Source: Malurus cyaneus samueli
Taxonomy: Eukaryota; Chordata; Aves; Passeriformes; Maluridae
DNA: 64,000 bases
Direction: 5' to 3'
NCBI GenBank assembly: GCA_009741485.1
Contig: CM019236.1
Coordinates: 59,970,967 to 60,034,966, forward strand
The notes under the pieces were generated by a model. The model saw nothing but the letters and a program-made list of their open reading frames with translations. It had not been told where the DNA came from and made no database searches. Positions 36,640-48,315 of the stretch are shown piece by piece. The translations under genes were made by a program, and so were the position numbers. How positions within the stretch are numbered: the stretch's first letter is position 1; each line of letters starts with the position of its first letter.

Positions 36640-38040
36640 CTTCGTGTGCCTTAGTCCTTAGCCCTGCCCAGAGGCCTCACAGAACTGTCTCCTCGCCGAA
36701 TCACAGAGCCTCGGGAGCATTTCACGAACAGCATCCTTGATAAAAAACCCAGCGCCTGGAGAACAGGGACCAGACACTTGACATGGATTGCAGCATTATC
36801 TTTTGTCACAGTTGTAATGTATCCCTAAACCTGCAGCATGCGCTCATAGAACATACCGCGGTTACTTTTTGCTGAGGCTGTGGAAGCAGCAGCATGTATT
36901 CCCCTTTAAATACCAACGAGAGGCCTTATAATTGAACCCAGTTGTCTATGTCGCATCTGTTACTTTCTTGGTGTAGCGTAGTCAAATCAATACTCATGTG
37001 CCAACCTCAAGAGTTGCTGAAGCACCCCTAAGTTAACTCATCTGAACTCTCCTGGTGACTCATTTTGCTTCACACGTGTCATATCACTCTTGAGACATTA
37101 TCACCCATCTTTCATCCAGGTGAGCAGTGTTAGAGCATTGATCATTACCACAGTGCACTTAATATTTCTGACAGCTAGCGGCTGAGAGCACTTTTAGCGT
37201 TACTTGTAGGTGATTGCTATGAACTCTAATATAAGACAACCTTTTATATTAAGTGTCTCCATCCGGAGCGATGACACTCTTACAATTACATATGAGATGA
37301 AGATGCTCCTTGCTTATTCGTGATTGTTAATTTGCCTTCTTGGTCATGAGACCAAACCATGAGCGGAAACTAGAGATACCTTCACCACTACCTTCACGCG
37401 TCTGAGTCACACGCACAGTTGCGTACGTGCGACAAGGGCAGAGGACGGGAACCTTGATGTTCAGAGATTCCTCTCAGCGGTGTGCTATTAACAAAAAATG
37501 GCTTTGAGCAAAGTCACGCAATGGACATTCCACTCACACCACACTTACAAATGTACTTTGTGTCTGGTGGCAGCAATCACCCCTTCCCTCTTGTGTTCAC
37601 AGAAACAAATATAATTGGAGAAAGGAACAAACTTTCACTTCTGCAGCCACTTACCAGAAGAAATGACGTATCTCTTAGGCTGATAACACACGAGTCATCT
37701 TTTTACCCCTAGTGTGCAGAGTGCGAATGCGTGCTGAAGCAGTTCTACCAACAAGGTTCTTACTTCTCTGTGACTGAGGAGGAGGGAAGAGAAACCTCGA
37801 CCGCAAAGAGAAGCTCATTAGTGCCTAGGAATACAATACACACTGCTAGACGAACTGCTTCGTTCTGATTCAAAAATTTTTCTTCAGGACCACAAGTAGG
37901 GATAAGGATTTGCAGAGTGCAGCCAATGGACTTTTTCAATAGTTCGCCCATAGTAATACGCCAACTTACCTATTCTAACTATACTTGAAAGAGAAATGGC
38001 TTTGAGCAAGGCTAGCCTCTCTCCATTAGAATTATTTAAA
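36640..38040. other. Low-quality-looking right edge of the foreign block
   Basis: Composition falls from GC-rich to even and then AT-rich, without recognisable features. The short open frame at 37482-37712 has no support. The word ATGGCTTTGAGCAA occurs at about 37499 and again at about 37996, possibly from the same underlying sequence entered twice. Confidence 0.4.
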
Positions 38041-38980
38041 TTTTTTCATATCTGTGATTTGCCCTCTTACCATCTTGAAATGAAGCATTCAAAGAAGTAT
38101 AATTCTAGTCACAATATCTAGCCTTCCTTGGTCTATCCTCAACAGTATTCATTTGCTGCTCAACATGAAAGCAAAGCTTCTGTTCAATTTTTCCAGATAT
38201 CCAAATCTATGACTGTAAATGGTGTTACTCTTCATTGCTGCCAAAGAACGTTCATAATGTCAAAGAACTTCACATATCATGTATACATCAAAATCTATTA
38301 TGAAAATTATATGATGATTTATTCAGGAAAAAAGAGCTTAGAAAATTTATGACCTGGAAAAACCGAAAATTTGCATCTAATTGAAAGCTATGTTTCAAAT
38401 TTTGAAAATATGTTTAAAAGACTTATAAATTTGAAAGAGTCATGACATAGTGTGTTTCTATATACTTGAATGTCAAGAAAAAAAGACCTATAAACATTAT
38501 CTTATTATTTTACCCAGAAACGCTGACTAGGTCTGGCAAGTGCGTTTTTTGCAGACATAAATAAATATCATAACTGAGACTATTGATCTGCCGCTTCTAT
38601 TTTAACCGCTTTGAAGTGGTTAGATTAATTTAAAGAGTATATTATTATGAAGCATTCCTAGTATCTTCCAACGAGTTAATATAACTATTTATCTATCAGC
38701 AAGCATACTCGATTGCTATGCCACTGGAAGCAGCACCTGAGATAATGCTGCTCAGCCCTAATGGAACACCCCTCCGGGTCAATTTTACCCAAAGCCCTCG
38801 GTAAATACATCCCAGTTCTGTACACTGTCTTATCCTTTGAGTCATGACATCATTCCCTGTTTTTCTACTGAAGATGATATCAAAAAGTGTGTGATGTTGC
38901 TGTAGAAACTACTATTCACGCATTAGTGTCAGTGTTAATAAATTGAAGGATTACAGGGTATTAATGATAGAGCGCTCTGA
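38040..38980 (+). pseudogene. KIAA0825: Degraded copy of 14430-15227, including the KIAA0825 exon
   Basis: Words matching 14.4-15.2 kb appear in the same order: TCTAGTCACAAT..CTAG, GTTCAATTTTTCCAG, ACTTCACATATCAT, TTTGAAAATATGTT, CATCATTCCCTGTTTTTCTA with CTGAAG, and TATCAAAA. Between them the sequence is full of indels and substitutions. The exon equivalent (about 38770-38870) has lost its frame. The degradation is far greater than in the directly following repeat copy, so uncorrected read sequence is more likely than an evolved duplicate. Confidence 0.7.
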
Positions 38981-39948
38981 TATTGAAAAGAGTCTATCTG
39001 AATAAATGTCTAATTAATATTCTGATTTTAAGAAGCCATAGAAACATTTCTTAATTCATCACTGATTTCTCTAAACTTTGAGAGTCCGTAAGAAAAGTTG
39101 CTTTGAAAGCAGTGTGTTTTGCTGGTCTATTGTTATGTCTGATACTTAATTCATTATCTGTAAGGTTTTCTGGCGTGTATTCAGGAGTATATAGTTCTTG
39201 ACAATAAAGTAGTAGAGTAATTCAGTGGAGTTGCTATTCTGAAGGACTCGGAGATAAAGAATTATGCCTTTCTGTTTAGGATTGCTGCTTAAAAAAATAT
39301 TCGGTGAACAAATAACTCATTGAAAAATATTCTACTTTATTGTAGTTGAATTTTTTGGAGGTTACTGCATGAGTAGAGGAAAAAGCTAATTTCTTTTACT
39401 GTGTCACTTCATATAATGACAAGTACATAGAAGTACATGCTACAGCTGTGCTGCATTTGCTTTCTAATTTTAAACCTGAAGCACTCCCACAACAGTGAGA
39501 TCCTCTCCTACACCCTTCTTCTCTTCCTCCTCTCTTCAATTTATTCCCTGCGAATTTTTCACTCTCCTTTTCATGAAAAGCTGCTTTTAAGAAACTCTCT
39601 CTTTTCTGAGCAAGTATTTTTATATTTGGAGGAGTACATTATCAAATGAGTGGTGACTGTTGATGCGTGCTTTGGATTTATTTCCTCTTCCTTGTACACA
39701 CAGTATCTTGTACCTTGTTGCTTATATATAAAAGTATCTTCCTTATAATTTTGCCCCATACTACACTAAACGTGCTGAATTCTGTCCACAGGCTTCACTC
39801 CTAACTACATATCATCAATCTTATTATCTCCTTCCCTGGTGCCTCTGATATCTGCTGAATCAGAGACAATATATGTTGTGACTACATCAAAGTCATGTGG
39901 TTCCCTAACTACATGCCAAACAGAATTGAAAACTGATGAATTCCGAAT
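38981..39948 (+). repeat. Right copy of the ~0.97-kb direct repeat
   Basis: Near-identical to 15228-16206. It is 11 bp shorter overall through scattered one-base deletions after about 39420. It continues into normal AT-rich intron, so this copy is probably connected to the true downstream sequence. Confidence 0.93.
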
Positions 39949-42900
39949 GTGTTCTGCTTGAAATAGTATTTAAGTTCTTATAAAGCTTGAAAGATCATGT
40001 GTGTTTATCAAGCTTCAAAGAAATTTGCCAGTGGCTTTTTAAGTATTTTCATGCATGGTTGTACCATAAAATGAGATACTAGGTAGAGGGAAGCCTGTAA
40101 CTGCATTAGGTAAGAAGATCTAGTAGTTCACATTCTGATGGCAATTATTTGATGATGTCTTCATTTAAGTTTTACTAAGTAAAGAAGACCAGATAGAGGC
40201 TTTTCGATCGCCGCCATCGAGAAGGCCATATTCAAAACTTTAAACTAATACTGCGAAGTATGAGTTTTGGAAGATGATTTCACAAATGAGCACCCTATGC
40301 TGTGTAACTGTATGTAAAGGAAATGCTGGTACCATTTCAGTCTGACATAATTGTAATTACTGAGGTGGAATTAGTATAGATTTGAATAAATAGGAGAAAT
40401 CTATTCCAGAGCTAAGTAGTAGGAACCTATTTTCCCTGGAAGAAAGATAATAAAAAACACAATTTCTTGATCACCAAATAGGAAAATGAGAGGTACAAAA
40501 GAAAGTGCATCTCTAAGAAGATATACAGGTCTGTGTACCTGTGTGAGAACAATCCATATACAGAGAGAGAGCCTTGTGTACCCTCGTGTACTGTCCTGGT
40601 GATAATCAGTGAACTACATTGATAAAATATTTAGTGTTCCCTTTCAGCTGCTCAGAGAAAAAAAAGTGAAGGACTCTATATCTAATGAGTAATTCTGAAG
40701 TGTTCTAGTTTTTTCATTGGTTTTATACTCTATGTCAATGAAATTTTATTTTCCTTCAAGTACAGCATTTAAAGCATTAATAAGACACATTATGTTTAAG
40801 TATTGCAGCAAACTGTTTTTCAGAGCATCCTAATTATTACTGGATTGTTTTCTGGTTTTACATATTGCATCTAATTAAAATATATGTTCACTATCCATAC
40901 AATTGGAAGCACAGACCATTGTGAGCTTCTAGACTGTGGCCACCTACATTTTAACTGAAGAATCTAACCTGTCATACATGTAGCTATTAAGTCTTCTAAG
41001 CTTGGTATTTAAAAATAATAATTTTGTCTAGTTTCCAAAAATATTTTTTTACTTATATTTATAGTTTATTGTATAACCTGATTTCCTAATGTTATTTTTT
41101 ATTACTTGAAAATGGCTACAGGCGTTTCATTTTATTCAGATTTGACATCCAGCAGATTCAGGTTCAAGGGTGTGTTCCAATGAAATTAGCATAACTTACT
41201 TGCCTTATAAAAATCTTGACACTTATGCTTCAGGTTTCTTTCTTTCTGTTTCGAATACAAATCAAAAGAATACAGTTGCGTATCAAACTGAATAATTACT
41301 GATATTTTGTATTGCAGTTCCTTTACTGGTAATTGTATTCCCTTTAGTGGTGATTGTGATTGATTCTTGCCTCATTTGGCATTTCTTATCATACCATTTG
41401 TGAATCAAAGTTGTTTTTTTTTTTATCTCTATGTTACAAAACAGGACATTTATATGTATATGTTTATAGTACTGTCACCTATTTGCACTTTTTATGAGGC
41501 TAGTCTTATTTTCTCTAGTACTGAGCTATGAGGATGAGAGAACATATGTCTCTCCATATGCACGTTACAAAACTTCTCAGTGCATTTATTGGTGCTAGCT
41601 TCATGGCTGTAGGGAATGTCTGCTATATTTTATTTTTCCTCCAAGTGAGTCACACCATTGTACATTTCAATTTGCAAGATGCTTAAAGAGCCAAGAACTG
41701 GTGTATATTACAACATGATAACTTCCCATCTGGTCAATGATAGACAAGAGATTTTTTCATTCAAGATATTCTTAAAAATGTAATCTTTTTCCATAGGAAT
41801 TAAATAATTATTATTTCTTCATAAAATCTAATTGACGCCAGCTATGCACTTATCTTTGCAGTTGAAGCAATGAGTAAACCTTATTAGATGAAACATATGG
41901 CATTTAAAAAAGAGGAAAAAAACTAAACTGGCCCAAATATTTTAACAGAAAAGTATTCAACATGATGGAGAGGTTCCCCTCTGTCAGAACAACATGAGTC
42001 CAAAAGTCCTGTGTAAATGGTGCATTAAGTGTTTGAGCAGAGGCCTATAAGTCCTTTGTGACAGGAAAAATTTCAAACTGGAAACCTCCCGATGAAGGTT
42101 TTAACTGATGCTGAAGGTGTTTTTTGCATACTGGCAGGTAATATACCTACACAGTAAATGCATCAGTCCATATGAAGTCTTTACAATCATGCACGTAAAA
42201 TTTGTGTGCATAAAAGTTTACCTATGAGGTGCATAAAGTTTCAGTGTTAGCAACTATTGTTGCATAAACCTGTAGCCAGAAAAATAAATACAGTGGCTAA
42301 GTATCTGTTGAAGTTTAAAACATTCAAATTAATAAAAACTTATGCTTCAAAGAAAAGAAAATTATGCATAATACAATTTTGAAAACTTGTTATTAAAAAT
42401 ATTTCAAGAAGAAAATATTAAATGTAATAGATGATAAACATTTTGCAGGACAGCTTTGTTTGTGTATTTTTTGTTTAACTGTTATGTGAGTTAGGTGATT
42501 GGTGTTGACTGTGTTAAGAGGCAGCCCTGATTATTTGGAAACCTCAATTTTGCAGGATATGGAAACCACAAACAGAAAATAAACTGTAAACAGAAAACAA
42601 ACTGCAATCTCTTTAAAAGCTAATGAATTTGTACAACACTTTTTTACTTCTGCCTGCTGGCAAAGCAGTAACTCAATCAGTCTAATACTTCATGTGGATT
42701 TTTCAGGACATGTAAGAATTTACCCTAAAGGGGGATTTTGCCACCCTTATGAGCATTTTCACTCTTTTTTTCTTAAGAGCTTTGTATACTGCATCAAGGA
42801 CAGACACTTCAGATCACTTGTTCAACAATTACTGGAATAATAAACTAAAAAATAGTACCCTTACATTTATTCAACTGCAGGGGAAAGAATTCTCCTTGCC

Positions 42901-43189
42901 TGGTAGAACATGACAAATACAGTTCGATAAAAGAGATAAGCGAAATTGCTTTGTATCAGATATAACTGTGGCACAATAACAAATGTAAATTTACTTTTAA
43001 CTAGTTGAAATTAAATGTAATTCTTTCTCTGGGCTGCCTTAAAGTAAGGAAGCATGAAAGCATTTTTAGAGTAATCTGGGAGGAATTGATACTTAAGGGA
43101 GTTAGTGTTATATCTGCAAACTAAGGGTATTAAATTCACGGATAAATTAACTATATTATTCTTTCTGTCTTTATCTTGTATTTTGAAAG
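39949..43189. other. KIAA0825: Remainder of the interrupted intron
   Basis: AT-rich sequence leading to the acceptor TTTTGAAAG before the next exon. It contains the better copy of the 16567-16806 segment (41949-42190) and an odd CpG-bearing patch at 40198-40226. No mobile element was recognised. Confidence 0.5.
41949..42190 (+). repeat. Right copy of the 16567-16806 segment
   Basis: Matches the left copy across about 240 bp (GAGAGGTTCCCCTCTGTCAG, AACTGATGCTGAAGGTGTTT). It lies in uninterrupted AT-rich intron, whereas the left copy abuts GC-rich DNA. Confidence 0.88.
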
Positions 43190-43329
43190 GACTCCATCAG
43201 CCAGAGAAATGGCAGGCCAGGGTCAGCTGAAGCTGCTCTTATCCCAGCCATACTGTAATTTGAACTTGCTTTTGGAGACATTGCTACACCATGATTGTCT
43301 CTTGGTGAAAATTTTGCTGAGAAGCTCAA
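43190..43329 (+). CDS. KIAA0825: KIAA0825 exon (140 nt, phase 2 to 1)
   Basis: The first base completes the split lysine from exon 15035-15145. The exon reads TPSAREMAGQGQLKLLLSQP, then YCNLNLLLETLLHHDCLLVK and ILLRSS. The leucine-rich LLLETLLHHDCLLV segment is diagnostic. The donor A|GTAAGT is strong; the acceptor TTTTGAAAG is weak in pyrimidines. The reverse-strand open frame at 43171-43377 is a shadow. Phase continuity with the exon 28 kb upstream supports both belonging to one gene. Confidence 0.9.
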
Positions 43330-44032
43330 GTAAGTATTGATACTGTCAATGCATGTAAGAATATCAGTGAGAAACACAAATCCATTTTTAACTACTTAAA
43401 TGCTGGAGGAAGGCTGTCAACCTTTTTGGAGAGGTTTAGGTATCCATTTACTTATCAGTGGGACACTTAGCGAATGGGTAAAAAGACATCACCTTTTTAT
43501 AAAGAATTTGCACTTAACTGGCATATTAATAATTTCAAAGCAGACTGCAATTTGATAAAATAGGTTGCTATCATAAATGCAAAAGAGCCAAAATTAATTT
43601 GAGCTTAACAGAGCTTTGATACCACAATTACCGTGATTTTTAAAAGTGTAGTCCAAAAGACCACTTTCAAAATGATATTTCAATAGTGGTAAGCTTTTTA
43701 GGTGTTTTTTGAAGCTATTATATGTTTGTTACTGTGGGCATTCTAGAATTACATATACATGCTTCCACTTGTTAATTCATTAATGCTGTTTTTAAAGTAG
43801 AATAAATAAACCAATGTTTCTACAAGTTTTTCTTTGCATTCTGATAGTATTGTGTTTGAAGCAATAAAATTTATCACATCTTCCCTAAATAGTTTCCAGA
43901 TTAAATTATTACATTGTTGAAAAGCTAATGGTATAATCAACTGTTTAACTTAATTTTGCAGGACTATGACAGTCCTTGGTTTTCCTTTGGCCAAAGAATT
44001 CATCCTACATATTAAAAAACTATTAGATTCAC

Positions 44033-44088
44033 ATTATATATAATATATATATATATATAACATAAGCATTTAATATATATATATATAC
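44033..44088. repeat. (TA)n microsatellite
   Basis: Two runs of TA dinucleotides separated by a short ACATAAGCATTTA spacer. The runs can pair with each other. Confidence 0.9.
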
Positions 44089-44720
44089 AAAAAACATAAT
44101 TTAATTGTGTCATTTTAAAATGGTTTAAATATTTGTCAGGAGTACATCAGCTTCCACTGGTGTCAGGCATCTTAGTGAGAGTCTGTTGCATACCTTCCTG
44201 CTCAAACGGATTTCATCTTTTACCAAGACTGACAAATGTTTGATCACGATCATATTCTTGCCCTAGTGTTATCCTGTATTGAATTATACCATCTGTTTAA
44301 ATTATTACAAATAAGTGACAGAATTTATTAGTCTATTGACCGCCCAACCTCTTAAGCTTTTTTTTATGTTACTTTGAATTACAAAATGTGCTATTTACAC
44401 AGGCTTTATTCATGTAACTACAATATATATTCTAAATTATCATATCTTCTAAATTAATTTCAATAGAGTTAATTGTCTAACAGCAAAACAATTTGTGTTC
44501 TTTATTCATTCTCCTATACAGCTAAGTATACCATAGTTTCTAAGTGATTTGCCCTAGTGATAACAAAACTCACTGCTATTTAACTACATAAGAATTTTTT
44601 TTTTAAATAGGAAAAGCTTTCTCATATTTTTTTACAGCCTATCTTTCCTTTTCATTTTAAAAAACAGGCCAGAAGGCAAAACATCTTAGGTATTGATGCA
44701 TTTCTTCTGTACTGTTGTAA

Positions 44721-44820
44721 ACTTTGGGATACTTAAAGTAGACATCATTCATTACAATGGGATAGACATTACTTTGGGATATTCAAAGTAGACATTAAAT
44801 TTCATTGTAGTCCCATTGTT
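44721..44820. repeat. Two-copy tandem duplication, 50-bp spacing
   Basis: ACTTTGGGAT occurs at 44721 and 44771, each followed by an ACTTAAAGTAGACAT- or ATTCAAAGTAGACAT-type sequence and then a CATTACAATGG- or CATTGTAGTCC-type sequence. Confidence 0.75.
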
Positions 44821-46353
44821 CTCATGATTGTACCATGGGGAGGTTCAGAAGTAACCTACTACTCCCATCACAGTAGGGGAGTTCTGTTGGAGCTGGCAAA
44901 GTGTTTTCAGTAGAAAGAGTATATATGGACAAGCTATATATGCATGATTCATGTTGCTAAATATTATAAAAAGGAGATCAGATTGTTGAAGCAATTGAAA
45001 CTCCAAGTATATAGCTATACACTGTCTGGATAGGAAGGTGACAAAATGTGCACTTTAGTCCTTTTTTTTTGTGCAATACTATATCTGAAATATACATAAA
45101 AATTAAAATACGGAAATATGAAGTTATTACATAAGAAAATACTAAAGGTAATAAATCAGTTTACCCAGAACTGAACCATTTATTTGTCCCCAGTGAGTAT
45201 GGCCACTGCATTAAGGCAACTTTGAAAAAATAGTTAAAAAATTTGATTTGCTTATTTGACCTCTATAACAAGCTACAAATCTAAATGTAGATGTTTTACA
45301 TTACAGTGTCATGTAATCCTAGAGTTTTCTTCTATAAATCCAACATTCAGCAGATTTCTTCTAAGAAATGTTTGTGAGAGTATAAATGGTCTAAGGTCTC
45401 TGCTGTGGCTTTGCAGAGAGAAACAGTGATGGTAGCTTGCATGGTGTTAATTTGCTGATAAAACAAACTGTTTTGTAATGTACTTGGCAGATTTTTTTTT
45501 ATCATAATTGCCTTATCATTCATGGATGTGAAACAGAAATGAATTATTTTGACAAACAACAGATAATAGAGAAAAAAAGGAATTGGTGCTTGTATAAAAA
45601 GAGTAACTGATTCCATCAGATGCTGATATGAAAATATGAAGGATGAAAGTGAATGCCTAAAATCTCTGCTAGATTTGCTCTAAATACACAGCATGCCAGT
45701 GGAACAGTCTGTGACTTCTAGTCTTGGAGTCATTACTTTCAGGGTCAGGAGTTATTCTTTGCATGATAAAGCAAAAAGTAATAGTTTTATTGCATTGCAC
45801 TGGCCCAACACGGGATTAATACCAAAGGGGATGCAATCAATCAATAGATGCCTGTCCACTTATGAACACAGATAAGACAATGGTTACTGAGAAGGTGTCA
45901 GCAAGGCACATTTGCAGGCCTTCAGACAGTCGTTGAGTAACAAATATACTTTTCCTATTTAAAAAAAATATCCATGTTTTCTGAAGTGATGTACTTCTAG
46001 CTGGAAGATAAGTAAAAAAGGGACCTTAATCAGATATCCTGTTCTATTTGGTAATTTTTCTGGTGATATGCTGGAGAAAATTGTAAATAGATTTTAAGGG
46101 GTTTCTCAAAACTGAAATAGGAATTTCTATTGGACTATAGTGGAGCCCAGCTGTGAATCACATGCCTTTCCTTAACAAAGCCTGAAGATAGTCTCTGATA
46201 GATGTGTGATAAATTTTGTGATAAATGGTCATATGGATAGCTTTTCAGACTTTGTAATTTCTGATAGGAACCTCTTGTTACAGTAGAGCTCAAGACTGAG
46301 TAAGTTTTAAGTAGGTATCCCTTCAGTATCAATCCCAATATATGGAGTGATAT

Positions 46354-47226
46354 TGTCTTGGTTTTGCTTAGCTCAGTTTAAAATAGTAATGGCCAGTGGA
46401 GGGGGGGGGGGGGGAGGGGCCAAAAAAGATGGCTTCTGTGAGAAGCTTCTGGAGGCTTCCACCATGTCCAGCAGAGCCAATTGCTGTTGGCTCTGAGGAT
46501 GATTGACATGCCACTGACCAAACCTGGGCCAATTGGAGATGTGGTTATCTCTCTGAAAAAATATTTAAGAAGAAATCAAAACAAAAGGAGTAGCTGCGGT
46601 AGTTGTAGTCAGAGAGAGAGGAGGCGGCTGAGAATATGTGAGGGAAGCAGACACCAAGTCAGTGCAGGAGGGGAAGGAGCTGCTCGCAGTGCGGAGCTGG
46701 GATTCCTTTGCTGGCAGTGGTGATGACAATGGTGGGCAGGCTGTCCCCTAGCCCCATGGTGACCATGGTGGAGCGGGCTGTCCCCTGCAGCCCATGGGGT
46801 CCACAGAGGGTGCAGAGAGCCACCCACAGCCCGTGGAGGGGAGAGATCCCCGAGCCCGGAGGGACGCCGAGCAAGAGAGGAGGGGCTGTGTCCGGGAGAC
46901 CCTGGAGAGAGCCTTGCTCCCGAGATTGAACAGCCTGGCTTAGGCCTGCACCCAGGGACGAGGGACCCCACGGTGCAGCATTTTTGGGACAGACTGTCTG
47001 CCGTGGAGGGACTCACGCTAGCAGATGTTTGTGGGCTGCTGCTGGTGAGAGTGGAACCACGCTGGAGAGGTTCACAGAGAACTGTCTCCCTGGGAGGGAC
47101 CCCACGGCAACGCAAGGGAAGGACTCTCTCCCTCAGCAGCCGCAGAATCGATTGATGATGATGACCAAACCTGAACTGACCAACCCACACCTGAACTGAC
47201 CAGCCCCAATAAACCATGTTCACCAC
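46354..47226 (+). mobile_element. Endogenous-retrovirus LTR-like element, left part, interrupted by a second LTR
   Basis: Starts TGTCTTGGTTTTG, has a run of 14 G (46401-46414), turns GC-rich, and carries AATAAA at about 47208. The presumed continuation is 48037-48315, ending CCAAAGCACAACA, which is roughly an inverted match to the start. The two parts together make about 1.15 kb. No matching target duplication was seen outside (GATAT before, AATAC after). No gag, pol or env reading frame is present, so this is LTR sequence only. The open frames on both strands (46609-47226 and others) are incidental. The family is not identified. Confidence 0.5.
47222..47226 (+). repeat. Left 5-bp target-site duplication (ACCAC)
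   Basis: ACCAC immediately precedes the TG terminus at 47227 and recurs directly after the CA terminus at 48032-48036. Confidence 0.75.
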
Positions 47227-48031
47227 TGTCTCGGTTTTGAGACAATGTTTTCAGAGAAAAAAACGTTACAAGGAAACATTTCCTCTGAAGTGAAAAATAA
47301 ATTTGATAATTTTTTCCCCAACAACAAGAAATAGATGCTGGAAAAAAAGGTGAAGAGAAAAGGTGTTTTATTAACAAAAACACAGTGCCCCACAGGACAC
47401 AGATAAAGAGAACTGTTAGATCACAAGGACAACATAAAAAGTAACTGTCAGATAATTCAAACAAAAAAACTCACACTCGCAAGGAGTGATCCGCCCCCGG
47501 GAAAAAGAAACAAAAGGAAAACCCACGTGGCTGTTCTTGTAACAGTGGCAAAAAGAAAACAACCAAGAGGGGGAAAAAATAAACCGTACCACAGTCCCCG
47601 CTTTCCCTTGGATGGATCAGAGGGCTCCGCGTGCCTCCACTGCCAACCCGGTCCGCCCCGGAATCCCGGGGATGGATCCTCGGCCGCCCCCTCTCGGCGG
47701 ACCGCCCAGGAGCGGGACTGCAGGACACGTAGAGGGGATGTCCAAGGAAAAACCGCCGAAGCCGACAAGCTAGCCGAAACTGCGACACTGTAACTATGCT
47801 CCACGCAGCAAGCGAGAGACTCCCATGTGAGAAGCAGAGAAGAGAGAGAGAGAGCTGAGCTCGAGCAGCCAGATCGCATGGCAGCGCTGGCTGTTAAACT
47901 GTCCGCTCCGCGTTCTCAGCAGCTCCTGCTCCTTCTTCCAGGTTACATTTAAAGATAACAAATTTTTTGGGGCGTATATGCCAAACGGAAAGGAATACAG
48001 AACAAAACTGGCACCAAAATCAACCAAGACA
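47227..48031 (-). mobile_element. Solo LTR (805 bp) of an endogenous retrovirus, nested in an older LTR element
   Basis: Begins TGTCTCGGTTTTG and ends CAAAATCAACCAAGACA. The ends are imperfect inverted repeats with TG...CA termini, flanked by the direct repeat ACCAC. It has no internal coding region. The interior is GC-rich (47490-47900). On the - strand an AATAAA lies about 130 bp from the end, where a polyadenylation signal is expected, which is why I place it on -. A primer-binding site is absent, as expected for a solo LTR. The open frames at 47072-47879 are chance frames within it. Confidence 0.7.
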
Positions 48032-48036
48032 ACCAC
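48032..48036 (+). repeat. Right 5-bp target-site duplication (ACCAC)
   Basis: Direct repeat of 47222-47226, adjoining the CA terminus of the solo LTR. Confidence 0.75.
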
Positions 48037-48315
48037 TCCCTGCACTGTGGTGGAAGGAGGGGGGGTGGGGAGAAGATCAGTGTCTTTGAGGGTTTTACAT
48101 TATTCTCATTCTCCTCCTCTTTTTAGTATAAATTCACTTCATAACTTAAGTGGAGCTTGTCTAATCCGTGAAAATATTTTCTTCCTTTTCCTTATCTCAA
48201 CTCATGAACCTTTTTGACTATTTTTTTTTTCTTCGCTCTCTCTCGTGGTATGGGGGAGAGCGAATAAGCAGGTGTTGTGAGTGCCTGGCTTTCAGGCAGT
48301 GTCCAAAGCACAACA
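48037..48315 (+). mobile_element. Presumed right part of the older LTR element
   Basis: After a G-rich run (48055-48070) the sequence contains CTTATCTCAACTCATGAACC, TTTTTTTTTTCTTCGCTCTC and TGCCTGGCTTTCAGGCAGTG, and ends CCAAAGCACAACA. I associate this pattern with the 3' ends of songbird LTRs, from memory. The terminus roughly mirrors the TGTCTTGGTTTTG at 46354. Confidence 0.5.

Larger units (their letters stand above)
16807..36640. other. GC-rich, CpG-rich block foreign to this intron (probable misplaced contigs)
   Basis: Base composition changes abruptly from the AT-rich intron on both sides. The block holds long open frames on both strands that overlap each other, a typical artefact of GC-rich DNA. 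It also holds a CpG island, two minisatellites, a 25-N gap and several low-quality-looking stretches. No frame reads like a protein family I recognise, and none continues across splice sites into a credible gene. Pieces such as 23265-23330, 24150-24240 and 32360-32440 look like conserved non-coding DNA of the kind found around developmental genes, but this is an impression only. The duplicated intron at both edges suggests the block belongs elsewhere in the genome. Confidence 0.7.
30109..36640. other. Second half of the GC-rich block, no gene identified
   Basis: Mixed composition with a CpG-rich part at 32990-33830. It contains poly-A tracts at 31396-31437 and 32724-32756, a 13-bp triple repeat (ATAAAATGTAA-like) at 32647-32690, an octamer ATGCAAAT at 32397-32404 and the minisatellite at 33470-33630. 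Overlapping open frames on both strands (for example 33023-33835, 33886-34413 and 34262-34726) lack recognisable motifs and compete with one another. I do not call any of them genes. Confidence 0.45.

Noticed and set aside
15228..39948. The two ~0.97-kb copies as LTRs of a 24-kb mobile element
   Set aside because: They are ordinary AT-rich intron without TG...CA ends or polyadenylation structure, the duplication continues in degraded form beyond both copies, and the interior has no transposon or viral genes.
46609..47226. 205-codon reverse-strand open frame
   Set aside because: Lies entirely within LTR-like DNA and has no retroviral protein motifs; proline- and serine-rich chance frame.
47457..47879. 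140-codon reverse-strand open frame
   Set aside because: Falls inside the GC-rich part of the solo LTR; no recognisable protein.
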